Assembly (NCBI GenBank): GCA_910584945.1
Contig: CAJUDY010000009.1
Coordinates: 21,513-85,512 of the forward strand
DNA from: an uncultured Lachnospiraceae bacterium
GTDB taxonomy: Bacteria; Bacillota; Clostridia; Lachnospirales; Lachnospiraceae
Direction: 5' to 3'
Length of the DNA: 64,000 nucleotides
The notes beneath the pieces were generated by a model. The model did not search any database, was not told where the DNA came from, and saw only the letters and a program-made list of their open reading frames with translations. Made by a program: the position numbers and the translations under genes. The stretch's first letter is position 1. Each line of letters starts with the position of its first letter. Below, one piece after another: positions 16,740-26,768 of the stretch.

Positions 16740-17633
16740 TCACTCACAAAACGTCCTCACATATTTATAAAAGGTATCCGCCGCCAGGCTTTTCCCCCGA
16801 TCCTTATCGGAGACGATCTGTATGGAGCGTCCCGGAATCTCGCAGTTTAAGGGGATCTGCACCAGTTTCTTCTGTTCCAGCAGCGGCAGCACCAGCTTTT
16901 CGGGCAGAAAACCGATCCCCAGATTGTTCTCGATCAGCGGCAGCATCAGATCCGACGTTTCCACCTCCATGTCAAGCTCCAGATCAATCCGGTGTCCGAT
17001 AAAAAAATCCTTATAAAATCCGTAGGTTGCGCTTCCTCTTCCCAGTCCGACCCAGGGATACTTTTTGACGTCCTTTAATTCCAGGGGCGTCTTACTTAAG
17101 TTCTGATACTGGGACCCGCCCACCAGAATCTCCTGAAAGTCCAGCGCCCTGACGCAAGAGATATTTTTCGGCGCCTCAAAAGGGGTGGTGATCACCGCAA
17201 AGTCCAGTTTGCCGCCGATCAGCTGCCTGACGATCTCCGGCGTGGAATGATTGTGAATTTTAATGCGGATGGACGGATACTCCCGCTTGAATTCCTGCAG
17301 GATATGAAATAAAAACAGATGCAGAGCCGTATCCGTGGCCCCGATCTCCACCGTGCCGCATCTGCGGGAGTCCTGCCTGCACAGCTCCTCCTGGGCATTC
17401 AGAAGATGGCGGTACGCGATCTCCACGTGGGAGTAAAGAAGTTCTCCCTCCTCGGTCAGGCTGATGCCTCTGGCCTCCCGGACAAAAAGCCGACAGTTTA
17501 GCTGAGCCTCCAGAAGCTTCATAATCCGTGTCACATTAGGCTGATTGCTTCCAAGCGCAGCGGCGGCCTTTGTGATGTTGCCGTATTTTGCCGCAAAATA
17601 AAAGATCTTGTAGTATTCAAAGTTGATATCCAT
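16740..17633 (-). CDS. LysR-family transcriptional regulator
   Basis: The 297-residue protein has an N-terminal winged helix-turn-helix (MDINFEYYKIFYFAAKYGNI..., residues 1-60). A periplasmic-binding-like effector domain follows (LDFAVITTPF..., about 90-295). The start at MDINFEYY has a GAGG upstream. An ATG 14 codons earlier lies only about 10 bp past a TATAAT box at the divergent promoter, so it would leave no leader. It is transcribed away from the MATE transporter gene beginning 104 bp upstream, and LysR regulators commonly control such a divergent neighbour. The effector is unknown. Confidence 0.87.
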   Translation of the reverse strand: MDINFEYYKIFYFAAKYGNITKAAAALGSNQPNVTRIMKLLEAQLNCRLFVREARGISLTEEGELLYSHVEIAYRHLLNAQEELCRQDSRRCGTVEIGATDTALHLFLFHILQEFKREYPSIRIKIHNHSTPEIVRQLIGGKLDFAVITTPFEAPKNISCVRALDFQEILVGGSQYQNLSKTPLELKDVKKYPWVGLGRGSATYGFYKDFFIGHRIDLELDMEVETSDLMLPLIENNLGIGFLPEKLVLPLLEQKKLVQIPLNCEIPGRSIQIVSDKDRGKSLAADTFYKYVRTFCE

Positions 17634-17737
17634 ATATTTTTTATATTCCTCAGATATATTATATACATTTTTCATATTTTATAAAACGTATTATAATACA
17701 AGATCGAAAAGAAGTAAATGGAAAGGACTTGAATATT

Positions 17738-19087
17738 ATGAATAAAGACTTGACGGCAGGAAAACCGGAAGCGGTACTGTGGAGCTTCTGTCTCCCGCTT
17801 TTTGGCAGCATTCTTTTCCAACAGCTCTACAACATCGCCGACAGCCTGGTGGCCGGGAAATTCATTGGAGAAAACGCCCTGGCCGCCGTGGGCAACCGCT
17901 ACGAAATCACCCTGATCTTCATCGCCTTTGCCTTCGGCTGCAATATGGGATGCTCGGTCATCGTCTCCCAGCTGTTCGGCGCGAGAGAATACGGCAGATT
18001 AAAGACCGCCGTATCCACCGCCTGCATCTTCTCCGCCCTTCTTTGCGTCACTTTGATGCTTACCGGACTTCTCGGATGCGGCCCGCTGCTTCGTCTGATC
18101 CGGACGCCAGAGGAACTGATGCCGGACTCTATGCTGTATCTTTCGATCTATATCTGGGGCCTGCCTTTCGTGTTCTTTTACAACATCGCCACAGGTATCT
18201 TTACCGCCCTCGGGGATTCCAGGACGCCCTTTTACTTTCTGGCCGTGTCCTCCACGTCCAATATCGCCGTGGACATCCTCTTTGTAAAAGCCTTCCATAT
18301 GGGCGTGGCCGGGGTTGCATGGGCAACCTTTTTATGCCAGGGCGTCAGCTGTATCCTGGCGGTCCTTACGGTTTTATTAAGACTTCGGAAGATCCCCGTT
18401 CCCAATCAGAAAAAGCCGCCGTTTTTCGACGGCAGGCTTTTAAAAAAGATTCTGATCATCGCGATCCCAAGTATCCTCCAGCAGAGCTTTATTTCCGTGG
18501 GAAATATCCTGATCCAGAGCGTCATCAACGGATTTGGAGCCTCTGTCATGGCCGGCTACTCTGCCTCGGTGAAGCTGAATAATCTGGTCATTACCTCGTT
18601 TACGACCATCGGCAACGGCATCTCCAACTTTTCCGCCCAGAACCTGGGCGCACGCAAGTATGACCGCATCCGGGAATGCTTCCAGGCGGGCATCAAGATG
18701 GTATGGTGCCTGTGTGTTCCCTTCTGCCTTCTGTATCTGTTCTTCGGAAAATATCTGCTGCTGCTTTTTATGGAGGAAGGCTCGGCGGCGGCCCTTGAGA
18801 CCGGCAGACAGTTCCTGTGGATTCTGTCTCCCTTCTACTTTGTCGTATCGGCGAAGCTGGTGGCCGACGGCATCCTTCGGGGCATCAGCGCCATGGAGCA
18901 GTTTATGACCGCCACCTTTACGGATCTGATCCTCCGAGTGGTGCTTGCCTTTGTGCTCTCCGGCCTGACCGGAAGCGCCGTCGGCATCTGGTGCGCATGG
19001 CCCATCGGCTGGACCACCGCCACCATGCTCTCCATCTTCTTCTACCGGAAAAAATTCCAGGAAATCAGCCGCCCATATAGTCCGTAA
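17738..19087 (+). CDS. MATE-family efflux transporter
   Basis: The 449-residue protein has about twelve hydrophobic helices and the MATE pattern (PLFGSILFQQLYNIADSLVAGKFIG near the N-terminus; a second half beginning near KKILIIAIPSILQQSFISVGN). Members export cationic drugs or metabolites using Na+ or H+ gradients. The ATG at MNKDLTAGK has GAAAGGA 10 nt upstream; a TTG three codons earlier is too close to that site. It is divergent from the LysR gene, its likely regulator. Its 3' end overlaps the convergent pyrophosphatase gene by 23 bp. Confidence 0.9.
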   Translation: MNKDLTAGKPEAVLWSFCLPLFGSILFQQLYNIADSLVAGKFIGENALAAVGNRYEITLIFIAFAFGCNMGCSVIVSQLFGAREYGRLKTAVSTACIFSALLCVTLMLTGLLGCGPLLRLIRTPEELMPDSMLYLSIYIWGLPFVFFYNIATGIFTALGDSRTPFYFLAVSSTSNIAVDILFVKAFHMGVAGVAWATFLCQGVSCILAVLTVLLRLRKIPVPNQKKPPFFDGRLLKKILIIAIPSILQQSFISVGNILIQSVINGFGASVMAGYSASVKLNNLVITSFTTIGNGISNFSAQNLGARKYDRIRECFQAGIKMVWCLCVPFCLLYLFFGKYLLLLFMEEGSAAALETGRQFLWILSPFYFVVSAKLVADGILRGISAMEQFMTATFTDLILRVVLAFVLSGLTGSAVGIWCAWPIGWTTATMLSIFFYRKKFQEISRPYSP

Positions 19088-20714
19088 TCACGGATGTAAG
19101 CGCCGGGAGAATCTGCTGCTTTCTTGAGAGCAGATTCTCCTGGAAGGTATGTTCTTCTCCCTCCTGGTCCGGGAAGGCTTCCAGCGCCCAGGAAGCCCGG
19201 TCGCCCCCCGCGTAGACGACGGAACCATTTTCCAGAATACTGGTAAACACCAGCACCGCCAGATCTATCTGCTTCTTTTTGCAGAAGCGCTCCAGCGCCC
19301 CGGCGATCTCCTGGGCGTCCCCCCTGGTCTCCCTCGCCGAGGGAATGATGACCTGAGAGATAGAGATCTTGCAGGAATGAATATCGTAGATCTTCCGGTC
19401 CTGATTGATCATCTCGTAAAAACTGGTCTTCTCCTGGTTCGCTGTGACGGTAAAAAGCTCTTCCGCGAATTCGTCGATGTCCAGATCCGCCAGCGCAGCC
19501 AGGATGTTGGCGTTGGACTTGTCCCGGTCCGTCGTCGTGGGGGAATGAAAGTTCATGGTATCCGACAAAATAGCGCCGAGAAGCAGGCCCGCCAGATTGG
19601 CCGGGATCAGCATCCGGTTCTCCCGGAAGATTGTGGCGATGATGGTTGCTGTGGAGCCTACAATCTCGTTGCGGAAGGTCACCGGCTGCGCAGTGGAAAA
19701 ATCGTTGATCCGATGATGGTCGATCACCTCCAGCACCTTCCCCTTCTCCACCGCGTTCACCGACTGGGAAAACTCATTGTGATCCACCAGAATCAGCTTT
19801 CGCTTTTTCGAATCCATGATGTGGTATCGAGATATATATCCCACCAGCCGGTCCTCCGGATCGGTCACCGGATAGACCCGGTAGCGGCTTCGGAGCATCT
19901 TGTTTCCCACATCCTCTGCCAGTTCGTTGGAATGAAACGAAATCAGCTTCGTCTTCATGATCCGCTCCACGGACGGAGCAAAATACAGATAACGGGAAGT
20001 ATTCATACTGCCGTATCCGGAGCGGATGATCGGGCAGTGATGTTCTCTGGCCGCCTCTATGACCTGTTCGTCGACCTCGCCTGCCCACACAATGATCAGT
20101 ATCCCTGCGCCCTGGGCGATGAGTTTCTTCTGCGCCTCCGTATTGGCCCCGACGATCACAATCCGGTCCTTGACATCGAAGTTTTCCAGACGGTCAAGCT
20201 CCGTCATGGCAATGATACTGACCTTTCCATTGATATAAAACTGATCGTCATCATAGATCATGACGCCGTTGATCGTCTTACGGATATTTTCCGCAGGCGT
20301 ATGAGCCAGAATATCGATGGCCATGGCAGTATCTTCCAGACCGACCACCGCCAGATCGGACTTGGTCACCATCCCCACCAGACGCTGCTCTTCATCCACC
20401 ACGCCGCAATAAGCATGGTTGTCCTCCTGCATGATTTTCAGCGTCTCATAAATGGTCGTATCCGGAGTGATCGAGACTGGAGCGTCCATGTCAATCTCGG
20501 AGAGCTTCATCCTGGCATCCTGCAAAAGCACCGGCTCCGGAAATCCAAAGCGGGAAAGCAGATAACGGGTCTCGCTGTTCAAGGCGCCCAGCCGACAGGG
20601 AACTGCATGCACCCCCATAGAGCGCTTGAAGAATGCGTACGCGATGGAGGAGGCGATGGAGTCCGTGTCCGGATGGCGGTGTCCGGTAATATATACCGGA
20701 TCTTTCTTTTTCAT
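19065..20714 (-). CDS. Manganese-dependent inorganic pyrophosphatase with CBS and DRTGG insert (family II)
   Basis: The 549-residue enzyme hydrolyses pyrophosphate to phosphate. The N-terminal DHH part has GHRHPDTDS and later VIDHHRIND. Between them lies a regulatory insert: a CBS motif (about residues 70-125), a DRTGG-like segment, and a second CBS motif (about 255-305) ending in DSKKRKLILVDHNE. The C-terminal DHHA2 domain follows. In the family such CBS inserts bind adenine nucleotides and diadenosine polyphosphates and modulate activity. An AGGGGG SD precedes the ATG. It is monocistronic and convergent with the MATE gene. Confidence 0.93.
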   Translation of the reverse strand: MKKKDPVYITGHRHPDTDSIASSIAYAFFKRSMGVHAVPCRLGALNSETRYLLSRFGFPEPVLLQDARMKLSEIDMDAPVSITPDTTIYETLKIMQEDNHAYCGVVDEEQRLVGMVTKSDLAVVGLEDTAMAIDILAHTPAENIRKTINGVMIYDDDQFYINGKVSIIAMTELDRLENFDVKDRIVIVGANTEAQKKLIAQGAGILIIVWAGEVDEQVIEAAREHHCPIIRSGYGSMNTSRYLYFAPSVERIMKTKLISFHSNELAEDVGNKMLRSRYRVYPVTDPEDRLVGYISRYHIMDSKKRKLILVDHNEFSQSVNAVEKGKVLEVIDHHRINDFSTAQPVTFRNEIVGSTATIIATIFRENRMLIPANLAGLLLGAILSDTMNFHSPTTTDRDKSNANILAALADLDIDEFAEELFTVTANQEKTSFYEMINQDRKIYDIHSCKISISQVIIPSARETRGDAQEIAGALERFCKKKQIDLAVLVFTSILENGSVVYAGGDRASWALEAFPDQEGEEHTFQENLLSRKQQILPALTSVITDYMGG

Positions 20715-20848
20715 AAGTATCCCCCTTTTTTATAACATCTTTCATTTTATATTAAAGGAAGACTGCCAAAGAGGCAAGCAAAACTTTGATTCACACATTC
20801 CCCATCGTTTTCATATGAATGAAAAGAGAGTGTTTGCGGAGCCGCCCT

Positions 20849-22543
20849 ATGAACTGTCAGGAAGCAATCGTATCAGATGACTATGTGGATTTTATATGGA
20901 AGATTGATGTGAGATATACCGGAACGGAAGGTTCTCCTTTCGGGGTATGTACCCAGTATGTCAACCGGGACTTCAGTATTTTCTATGTGAGCAGAGACGA
21001 AGCAATCAGGGATGAGCAGATGATTCCCATCGGTGATTACGCCATCCCTTACTGCTATACCCAAATGGACACGGAAAGCCTGGAATATACCCGAATTCTG
21101 CCGATTCAGAACCAGCCGGCACTCAAGCTCCGGGGAAGCGGAGTTCTCATCGGAATTCTGGATTCGGGAATCGCCCTAGATAATCCGGCTTTCCGGACGA
21201 TGGACGGTAAAACCCGGGTCATCGGGCTCTGGGATCAAACCGACCAGAGCGGAACGCCGCCGAGAGGATTTCTCTATGGCAGCGCCTATTCGGAGGAAGA
21301 GATCAACCGGCTTCTGGAGGAAGGGCAGACGGACCTTCCGGGATCAGACCCCATCGGTCACGGCACAAAGGTCGCGTCGATCGCCGCCGGTTCCCAGATA
21401 GAAAACGAGAATTTCATCGGAGCCGCGCCGGAATCCAATATTGTGTTTGTGAAATTAAAACAGGCAAAACCATTCATCCGACAGCTGCATGAGATCCCCC
21501 AGGACAGCATCGCCTATCAGGAGACCGATCTGATGCTGGCCGTCCGTTACCTGGATCAGATCGCCACCCAGGAGAACCGCCCGATGATCATCTGCATTGC
21601 CCTCGGCAGTAATTCCGGAGGCCATACCGGCAATACGGCCCTGGAACAATATCTGGAGGACTTTGGCAACCGGGCCGGCAGGGCCCTGATCGTCGCCGCG
21701 GGCAACGAGGGGAACAAAGGACACCATTTCTTCGGAAAAGTCCCTAAGACCCCTGGATACCTAGATGTGGAACTTCGGGTCGGCGAAAATGAACCGGGCT
21801 TTCAGCTGAATCTTTGGGGAAATGCCCCGGGGATGTTTGCGGCAGAGATTACCTCCCCTTCCGGGGAACAGATTCCAAGAATTTTTCCAAGAGTTCTGGA
21901 ACAGCAGCGATTTGATTTTGTGTTTGAAAATACCATACTGGATGTACAGTACGAACTGTCCGAGGTGGTTTCCGGAGACGAACGCCTGATGATGACCTTC
22001 CGAAAACCAACTCCCGGCATCTGGAAGCTTCGGATCTTCTCCTCTGGAGACCTGGAGAACAGCTTCCATATCTGGCTTCCGGTAACCGGCTTCATCACGG
22101 ACGGCACTTACTTTCTTCGTCCTGATCCGGATACGACGATCACCAGCCCGGGCAATACCCTGCGGGTACTGACAGTAGCCGGATATGAAGGCAGCACCGA
22201 AAGTCTGTGGATGGATTCCGGCAGAGGGCTGACCCGCAATATCAACCAGAAACCGGACATTGCTGCGCCTGCAGTGGGTGTATCGGCCATCGACCGTTTT
22301 GGAAACAGCAGTACCCTGACCGGAACCAGTGCCTCCGCCGCACTGGCCGCGGGAGCCGCCGCACTTCTGATGGAGTGGGGCATTGTGCAGGGAAATGTGC
22401 CGACCATGGACGGTTCCGCTATCCAGCGCTTCCTGATCCGGGGTGCAAGAAGACCAGCCACCTACACTTATCCCAACCGCACCTGGGGCTTTGGCCTTCT
22501 GGATCTCTACGGCAGCTTCCGGGCCATACGGGGAATCCAGTAA
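20849..22543 (+). CDS. S8 (subtilisin-like) serine peptidase, Csp-like
   Basis: The 564-residue protein is a cytosolic-type subtilase with an intact triad: D105 (GILDSGIAL), H171 (GHGTKVASIAAG) and S494 (GTSASAALAAG). A large insert of about 130 residues between the His and Ser regions contains a jelly-roll-like segment, as in clostridial CspA/B/C germination proteases. The N-terminal stretch (CQEAIVSDDYVDFIWKID) also matches that group. No signal peptide is seen. I start at MNCQEAIV, which has GGAG 9 nt upstream; an ATG ten codons earlier has none. A role in spore germination is a family inference only; many Lachnospiraceae carry several copies. Confidence 0.85.
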   Translation: MNCQEAIVSDDYVDFIWKIDVRYTGTEGSPFGVCTQYVNRDFSIFYVSRDEAIRDEQMIPIGDYAIPYCYTQMDTESLEYTRILPIQNQPALKLRGSGVLIGILDSGIALDNPAFRTMDGKTRVIGLWDQTDQSGTPPRGFLYGSAYSEEEINRLLEEGQTDLPGSDPIGHGTKVASIAAGSQIENENFIGAAPESNIVFVKLKQAKPFIRQLHEIPQDSIAYQETDLMLAVRYLDQIATQENRPMIICIALGSNSGGHTGNTALEQYLEDFGNRAGRALIVAAGNEGNKGHHFFGKVPKTPGYLDVELRVGENEPGFQLNLWGNAPGMFAAEITSPSGEQIPRIFPRVLEQQRFDFVFENTILDVQYELSEVVSGDERLMMTFRKPTPGIWKLRIFSSGDLENSFHIWLPVTGFITDGTYFLRPDPDTTITSPGNTLRVLTVAGYEGSTESLWMDSGRGLTRNINQKPDIAAPAVGVSAIDRFGNSSTLTGTSASAALAAGAAALLMEWGIVQGNVPTMDGSAIQRFLIRGARRPATYTYPNRTWGFGLLDLYGSFRAIRGIQ

Positions 22544-22563
22544 ATGCGGCGCAGAATCTTAAA

Positions 22564-22590
22564 AAGGGCAGCCTTTTTCAGGCTGCCCTA
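22564..22590 (-). terminator. Terminator of the GH13/GH36 operon
   Basis: There is a perfect 10-bp stem AGGGCAGCCT/AGGCTGCCCT with a 5-nt loop. On the minus strand it is followed by TTTTT, so it terminates the sugar operon that ends at 22613. On the plus strand it lacks a T-run but may also block read-through from the protease gene. Confidence 0.8.
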
Positions 22591-22612
22591 CAGAAAACAG
22601 TGACTGTGCTTC

Positions 22613-24451
22613 TTACTTTTTCTTTCTGGAAGCCCACAGAAAATCATGTGCCGGAAGCGCCACATTTACCAGATCCAGCGCTTCTCCATTCCAGAGATTC
22701 TCAAAAGTCCCCGGTTCGTCCATCCATGCAGTCCGGGGCTCGTCGGAGAAATTAAACATTCCGATAAACCGCTCTTCCTCGTTCTCTCTCAGAATGCAGA
22801 GGACGGAGTCATCCTTCACATCGTAGGTATAGACCGCCGCATCGCTTCGGAATACCGCTCTTTCCCTGCGGATCTTCTCAAGCTTAGAGAGTCCTTCAAA
22901 AATTTGCTGCTGAAGCGTTCCTTTCTCCTTCTTCCTGGAGGCCAGATACCAGGGAAATCCCCCCCGGTGGACGTATCTGGAATCTTCCTTTTTATTCACA
23001 TCCTCTTTGTAAGTGTAATCGTTGACCTGACCGATCTCATCTCCGCTGTACAGCATGGGAATTCCCGACTGGGTCAGCATGTAAGCGTGCAACATCAGAT
23101 CCTGCCGGATCGCCGCGGAGAGCTTCTCCTCGTCTTTCTCATACAGCGCGCTCTCTACACCGCACATGGATGCCGTGGTTCCGCAGAAACGGGCATCCTG
23201 GGTCACCGGATCATCATTATACAGTTCCCCTCTGCTCACGCTGCCCTCATACCGTCCGGTAAAATACTGATTCAGGAAGCGCTTGTGTTCCACTTCCCTC
23301 ATCCCCCAGGTATTCAGGGTATCATAGTCCAGTCCCCAGCCGATATCATCATGACAGCGCAGATAATTCAGGAACAGATAGTCCTTGGGCAGACCATTCA
23401 CAATATCCATCTGTTTTTTCAGCAGGCGCACGTCTTTGGTGGCCACACTGTGCCAGGTGGTCGCCATGGTAGTCACATTATAGAGCATATGGCATTCCGG
23501 CTTTTCCACCGTTCCGAAATACGGCACCACTTTCTCCGGCTCCATCACCACTTCTCCCAGAAGCAGCACGCCCGGGCATACGATTTCACAGATCATCCGC
23601 ATCATCCGCACGATGGTATGTACCTGCATAAGATTCCTGCATTTGGTTCCCAGTTCCTTCCATATATAAGGAACTGCGTCGATCCGGATGATATCCATGC
23701 CCTGGTTGGCAAGGAAGAGGAAATTATACATCATCTCGTTGAACACCCGGGGATTGCGGTAATTCAGATCCCACTGATAGGGATAGAAGGTGGTCATCAC
23801 GTAGGCTCCCATCTCTTCCAGATAAGTGAAATTGCCCGGCGCCGTGGTGGGGAACACCTGGGGAACCGTCTGATCATACCGTCTGGGAATCTCCGGATCT
23901 TCGTAGAAAAAGTAACGACTCATATACTCCCCGTCGCCTTCTCTTGCTTTCTTTGCCCACTCATGGTCCTCCGAAGTATGGTTCATGACAAAATCCATAC
24001 AAAGATTGATCTTTTTCTTATGACACTCCTTCGCCAGCTGATGGAGATCCTCCATCTTTCCAAGCTCCGGCTGCACCTTCCGGAAGTCCGCTACCGCATA
24101 CCCGCCGTCTGAACGTCCCTTCGGCGATTCCAAAAACGGCATCAGATGAATACAATTCACATTGCAGGAAGAGAGGTAGTCCAGTTTGCGCCTCACCCCT
24201 TTCAGATTTCCTGCGAAATTATCAATATACAGCATCATTCCCAGCATGTCGTTGCCCCGGAACCAGTCCGGATTCTGTTCTCTCTCCTGATCCAGGATTC
24301 TAAGATCCTCATCCCTTTCTGCCGCATAGGCATACATCTGCTCACACAGCTCCGCAAACATATCGCCGTTGTCATACAACTCCATATAAAGCCAGCGGAG
24401 TTCATCGTGATGCCGTTTCAGGCGTTCCTGAAATATCGACTCCATCTTCAT
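22613..24451 (-). CDS. GH13 glycoside hydrolase, amylosucrase/sucrose hydrolase-like
   Basis: The 612-residue protein has an N-terminal helical domain with FRGNDMLGMMLYIDNFAGNL and a TIM barrel carrying RSDGGYAVADF and DFVMNHTSEDH. The nucleophile Asp is in IIRIDAVPY, the acid/base Glu in LLGEVV, and the third carboxylate in LRCHDDIGW. This pattern is that of GH13 subfamily 4, which cleaves sucrose by hydrolysis or by glucan transfer. It has AAAGGAG 8 nt before the ATG and lies 20 bp after the alpha-galactosidase gene. Raffinose attacked by that enzyme yields sucrose, which this enzyme would split. Hydrolase versus polymerase activity cannot be told apart by eye. Confidence 0.87.
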   Translation of the reverse strand: MKMESIFQERLKRHHDELRWLYMELYDNGDMFAELCEQMYAYAAERDEDLRILDQEREQNPDWFRGNDMLGMMLYIDNFAGNLKGVRRKLDYLSSCNVNCIHLMPFLESPKGRSDGGYAVADFRKVQPELGKMEDLHQLAKECHKKKINLCMDFVMNHTSEDHEWAKKAREGDGEYMSRYFFYEDPEIPRRYDQTVPQVFPTTAPGNFTYLEEMGAYVMTTFYPYQWDLNYRNPRVFNEMMYNFLFLANQGMDIIRIDAVPYIWKELGTKCRNLMQVHTIVRMMRMICEIVCPGVLLLGEVVMEPEKVVPYFGTVEKPECHMLYNVTTMATTWHSVATKDVRLLKKQMDIVNGLPKDYLFLNYLRCHDDIGWGLDYDTLNTWGMREVEHKRFLNQYFTGRYEGSVSRGELYNDDPVTQDARFCGTTASMCGVESALYEKDEEKLSAAIRQDLMLHAYMLTQSGIPMLYSGDEIGQVNDYTYKEDVNKKEDSRYVHRGGFPWYLASRKKEKGTLQQQIFEGLSKLEKIRRERAVFRSDAAVYTYDVKDDSVLCILRENEEERFIGMFNFSDEPRTAWMDEPGTFENLWNGEALDLVNVALPAHDFLWASRKKK

Positions 24452-24471
24452 GCCTCGTTCTCCTTTAGGTT

Positions 24472-26652
24472 CTACAATTTTTTAAAATACATCTGATATG
24501 CCCGGTACTCTCCCGTCTGTTCCGGCAGCGGAAGACCCGCTTCCATCAGCGCATCCGACGCGAAGAGCTTCCCGCTTTTCTGTTCCTGATAGAAACATCC
24601 TTCCAAAAGGCCTTTCAGGCGGATATAGGTTACCGTCATATTTCCATGCACTTCCTGCATCACTGCTCCCGCCAAAACCTCGCAGCCGTCCTCCGAGACG
24701 AATTCCCAGGCGCCGACCTCTTCCTGGAAAGGGTCGGTCAGGCGGTAATAACGCCCGCCCCGGATCAGGGACTCATACTGCTTGTATTCCCTGATCTGTT
24801 CCCGTATCTGTTCTTTTTCCACCTCCAGAAGGCTTCCAAGATTCAGCTCGTAGCCAAACGTTCCCGCCATGGCGGTGATTCCCCGGGTGCGAAGCGGCGT
24901 CAGACGCCCGGTCTGATGATTGGGTACCGCGGATACATGGGAACCGATCGTGGATATGGGATACCCAAAAGAAGTTCCGTACTGGATGCGCAGACGGTCC
25001 AGAGCATCCGTGTTATCGCTGCACCAGATCTGAGGCGTATAGTAGAGCATACCCGCGTCAAATCTGCCTCCGCCGCCGCTGCATCCTTCGATCAGCAGAT
25101 CCGGATACCGCTTCCCCAGACGTTCCAGAAAGTCATAAAGCCCCAGCACATAGTCATGCATAACTCTGCCCTGATCCGTCGTACCGCGGGAATAGCAGTC
25201 CGACAGGCTCCGGTTCATGTCCCATTTGACATACTCAATATTGCCCTGGTCCAGCACTTTGCAGATTTCTTCAAATAGGTAATCCACCACTTCTTTCCTG
25301 GAAAAATCCAGGACCAGCTGATTCCTGGCCCGCACAGGATTGCGGCCGGGAATCGACAGCGCCCAGTCCGCATGCTTCCGGTAAAGTTCACTGTCCTCGT
25401 TGATGCCCTCGGGCTCGAACCAGATGCCGAACTTAAGTCCCAGTCCGTTGATCCGCCGGATCAGGTCTCCCAGAGACTCTCCCAGCTTCTCCTCATTGAC
25501 ATACCAGTCCCCAAGGCCGCTGTTGTCGTCGTCCCGTTTTCCGAACCATCCGTCGTCCATGACCAGCATCTCAATTCCCAAATCTGCTGCCTGCTTTGCC
25601 AGTTCATAGATGGAGGCGCCGTCAAAATCAAAATAAGATGCCTCCCAGCTGTTCAGAAGGACCGGCCGGGGAACGTCTTTGTACTTACCTCTGCACAGAT
25701 GCTCCCGGAAACACCGGTGCAGATTCTGCGACAGTCGTGCAAGCCCCCTGTGGGTATAAGTCAGCACAACCTCCGGGACATGGAAGACGTCACCTTTCTC
25801 CAGCGGATAGGAGAAGAGTTCGTCCGACAGCCCCAGAAGGGCACGGGTCTGATTGAACTGGTCCTTCTCCACTTCACCTTTGAACCCCCCGCTGTACACA
25901 AAGGACATGGCATAGCAGCTTCCTGCGTCCTCCGTTGTCTCATGTCCCGCAAGAATCATCATGGGGTTGTACTGATGGCTGGAAGTGCCTCTGCGGCTTC
26001 CGATGACATGCGCCCCATGTGCCACCGGAATCCGCTGGACATTCCGTTCCATGGCGTGGCGGCCGTAGAAACTGATCAGATCATAATCCCCATACAGCCA
26101 GTCAACACATGCCGCCTGCGCCTTCTCCAGATAAATTTTTCCGCCGCCCGCATTTCTTATACACGCGCTCCTGGTAATAATGTCCAGATCCCATAACACC
26201 CCATATAATAACGTGATCTGTACCTTGGTCACCGGGTCTTCCATATCGATCGCGAGCGTCTCTCCTTCGTCCTCACCGGCATAGATTGCCGGAAGGCCTG
26301 ATATATGATACTTTCCTTTCAGAATCCGGTGATCCCGGTAGCGGAAGTCACATCCGTAGGAGCCGTCCGTATTTTTCACAATCACTGCCGGGCTTCTGTA
26401 ATCGCCCGTTCCCTGACAGGGCAGCTCCTGGGGCAGCACATCCATGGAATAGGTCCGGTCTGCTCCCGCATCATATGGATTTCCCGAGAAACCCCGGTCC
26501 GCATAGTTCAGAAGATAGTCCATACACCCTTCTGTTCTGCGCCCGTAATAAAGGTGCAGAAGGAATCCATAGTCGTCCACCTTCATCTGATAGGTTGTAT
26601 CCTTCGTGTGCAATATGAATGTTTTCTCTCTTTCGGAAAAAATGATACTCAT
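24472..26652 (-). CDS. aga: Alpha-galactosidase (GH36)
   Basis: The 726-residue enzyme has the GH36 layout: an N-terminal beta-supersandwich, a barrel with MLVMDDGWFGKRDDD, the nucleophile in YVKWDMNRS, and the acid/base Asp in IWCSDNTDALDR after the CSGGGGRFD loop. It removes terminal alpha-1,6-galactose from melibiose, raffinose or stachyose. The start at MSIIFSEREK has GGAGG upstream; the 31 codons before it lie in a hairpin-rich spacer and are not coding. No signal peptide is present, so it acts in the cytosol on sugars imported by the ABC system encoded just upstream. Confidence 0.93.
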   Translation of the reverse strand: MSIIFSEREKTFILHTKDTTYQMKVDDYGFLLHLYYGRRTEGCMDYLLNYADRGFSGNPYDAGADRTYSMDVLPQELPCQGTGDYRSPAVIVKNTDGSYGCDFRYRDHRILKGKYHISGLPAIYAGEDEGETLAIDMEDPVTKVQITLLYGVLWDLDIITRSACIRNAGGGKIYLEKAQAACVDWLYGDYDLISFYGRHAMERNVQRIPVAHGAHVIGSRRGTSSHQYNPMMILAGHETTEDAGSCYAMSFVYSGGFKGEVEKDQFNQTRALLGLSDELFSYPLEKGDVFHVPEVVLTYTHRGLARLSQNLHRCFREHLCRGKYKDVPRPVLLNSWEASYFDFDGASIYELAKQAADLGIEMLVMDDGWFGKRDDDNSGLGDWYVNEEKLGESLGDLIRRINGLGLKFGIWFEPEGINEDSELYRKHADWALSIPGRNPVRARNQLVLDFSRKEVVDYLFEEICKVLDQGNIEYVKWDMNRSLSDCYSRGTTDQGRVMHDYVLGLYDFLERLGKRYPDLLIEGCSGGGGRFDAGMLYYTPQIWCSDNTDALDRLRIQYGTSFGYPISTIGSHVSAVPNHQTGRLTPLRTRGITAMAGTFGYELNLGSLLEVEKEQIREQIREYKQYESLIRGGRYYRLTDPFQEEVGAWEFVSEDGCEVLAGAVMQEVHGNMTVTYIRLKGLLEGCFYQEQKSGKLFASDALMEAGLPLPEQTGEYRAYQMYFKKL

Positions 26653-26678
26653 GTTGCCTCCTGCATTTACGTGAATTT

Positions 26679-26705
26679 GTAACTGTACAGTCCCTTCACA
26701 GTTAC
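26679..26705 (-). repeat. 27-bp dyad GTAACTGT-N11-ACAGTTAC, copy 1
   Basis: Perfect 8-bp arms flank an 11-nt centre (ACAGTCCCTTC). It lies in the 152-bp spacer between the permease and alpha-galactosidase genes. The same dyad with a centre of exactly 11 nt recurs at 26769 and 63654. Short direct repeats of TTACGTGAATTT flank this copy. Confidence 0.75.
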
Positions 26706-26721
26706 GTGAATTTACAGATTC

Positions 26722-26753
26722 AGCCATGCATAGTTTACTACTCATGCATGGCT
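26722..26753 (-). other. Intercistronic hairpin
   Basis: A perfect 10-bp stem AGCCATGCAT/ATGCATGGCT with a 12-nt loop sits between two copies of the 27-bp dyad in the permease to alpha-galactosidase spacer. It has no T-run, so mRNA processing or stabilisation fits better than termination. Confidence 0.6.
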
Positions 26754-26768
26754 AAATCAAGCATTTTT

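Noticed and set aside
19149..20735. 528-codon plus-strand frame opposite the pyrophosphatase gene
   Set aside because: The minus strand encodes an unmistakable DHH/CBS pyrophosphatase with SD; the antisense frame has no recognisable motif.
22646..24112. 488-codon plus-strand frame opposite the GH13 gene
   Set aside because: It is the antisense shadow of a gene with intact GH13 catalytic motifs.
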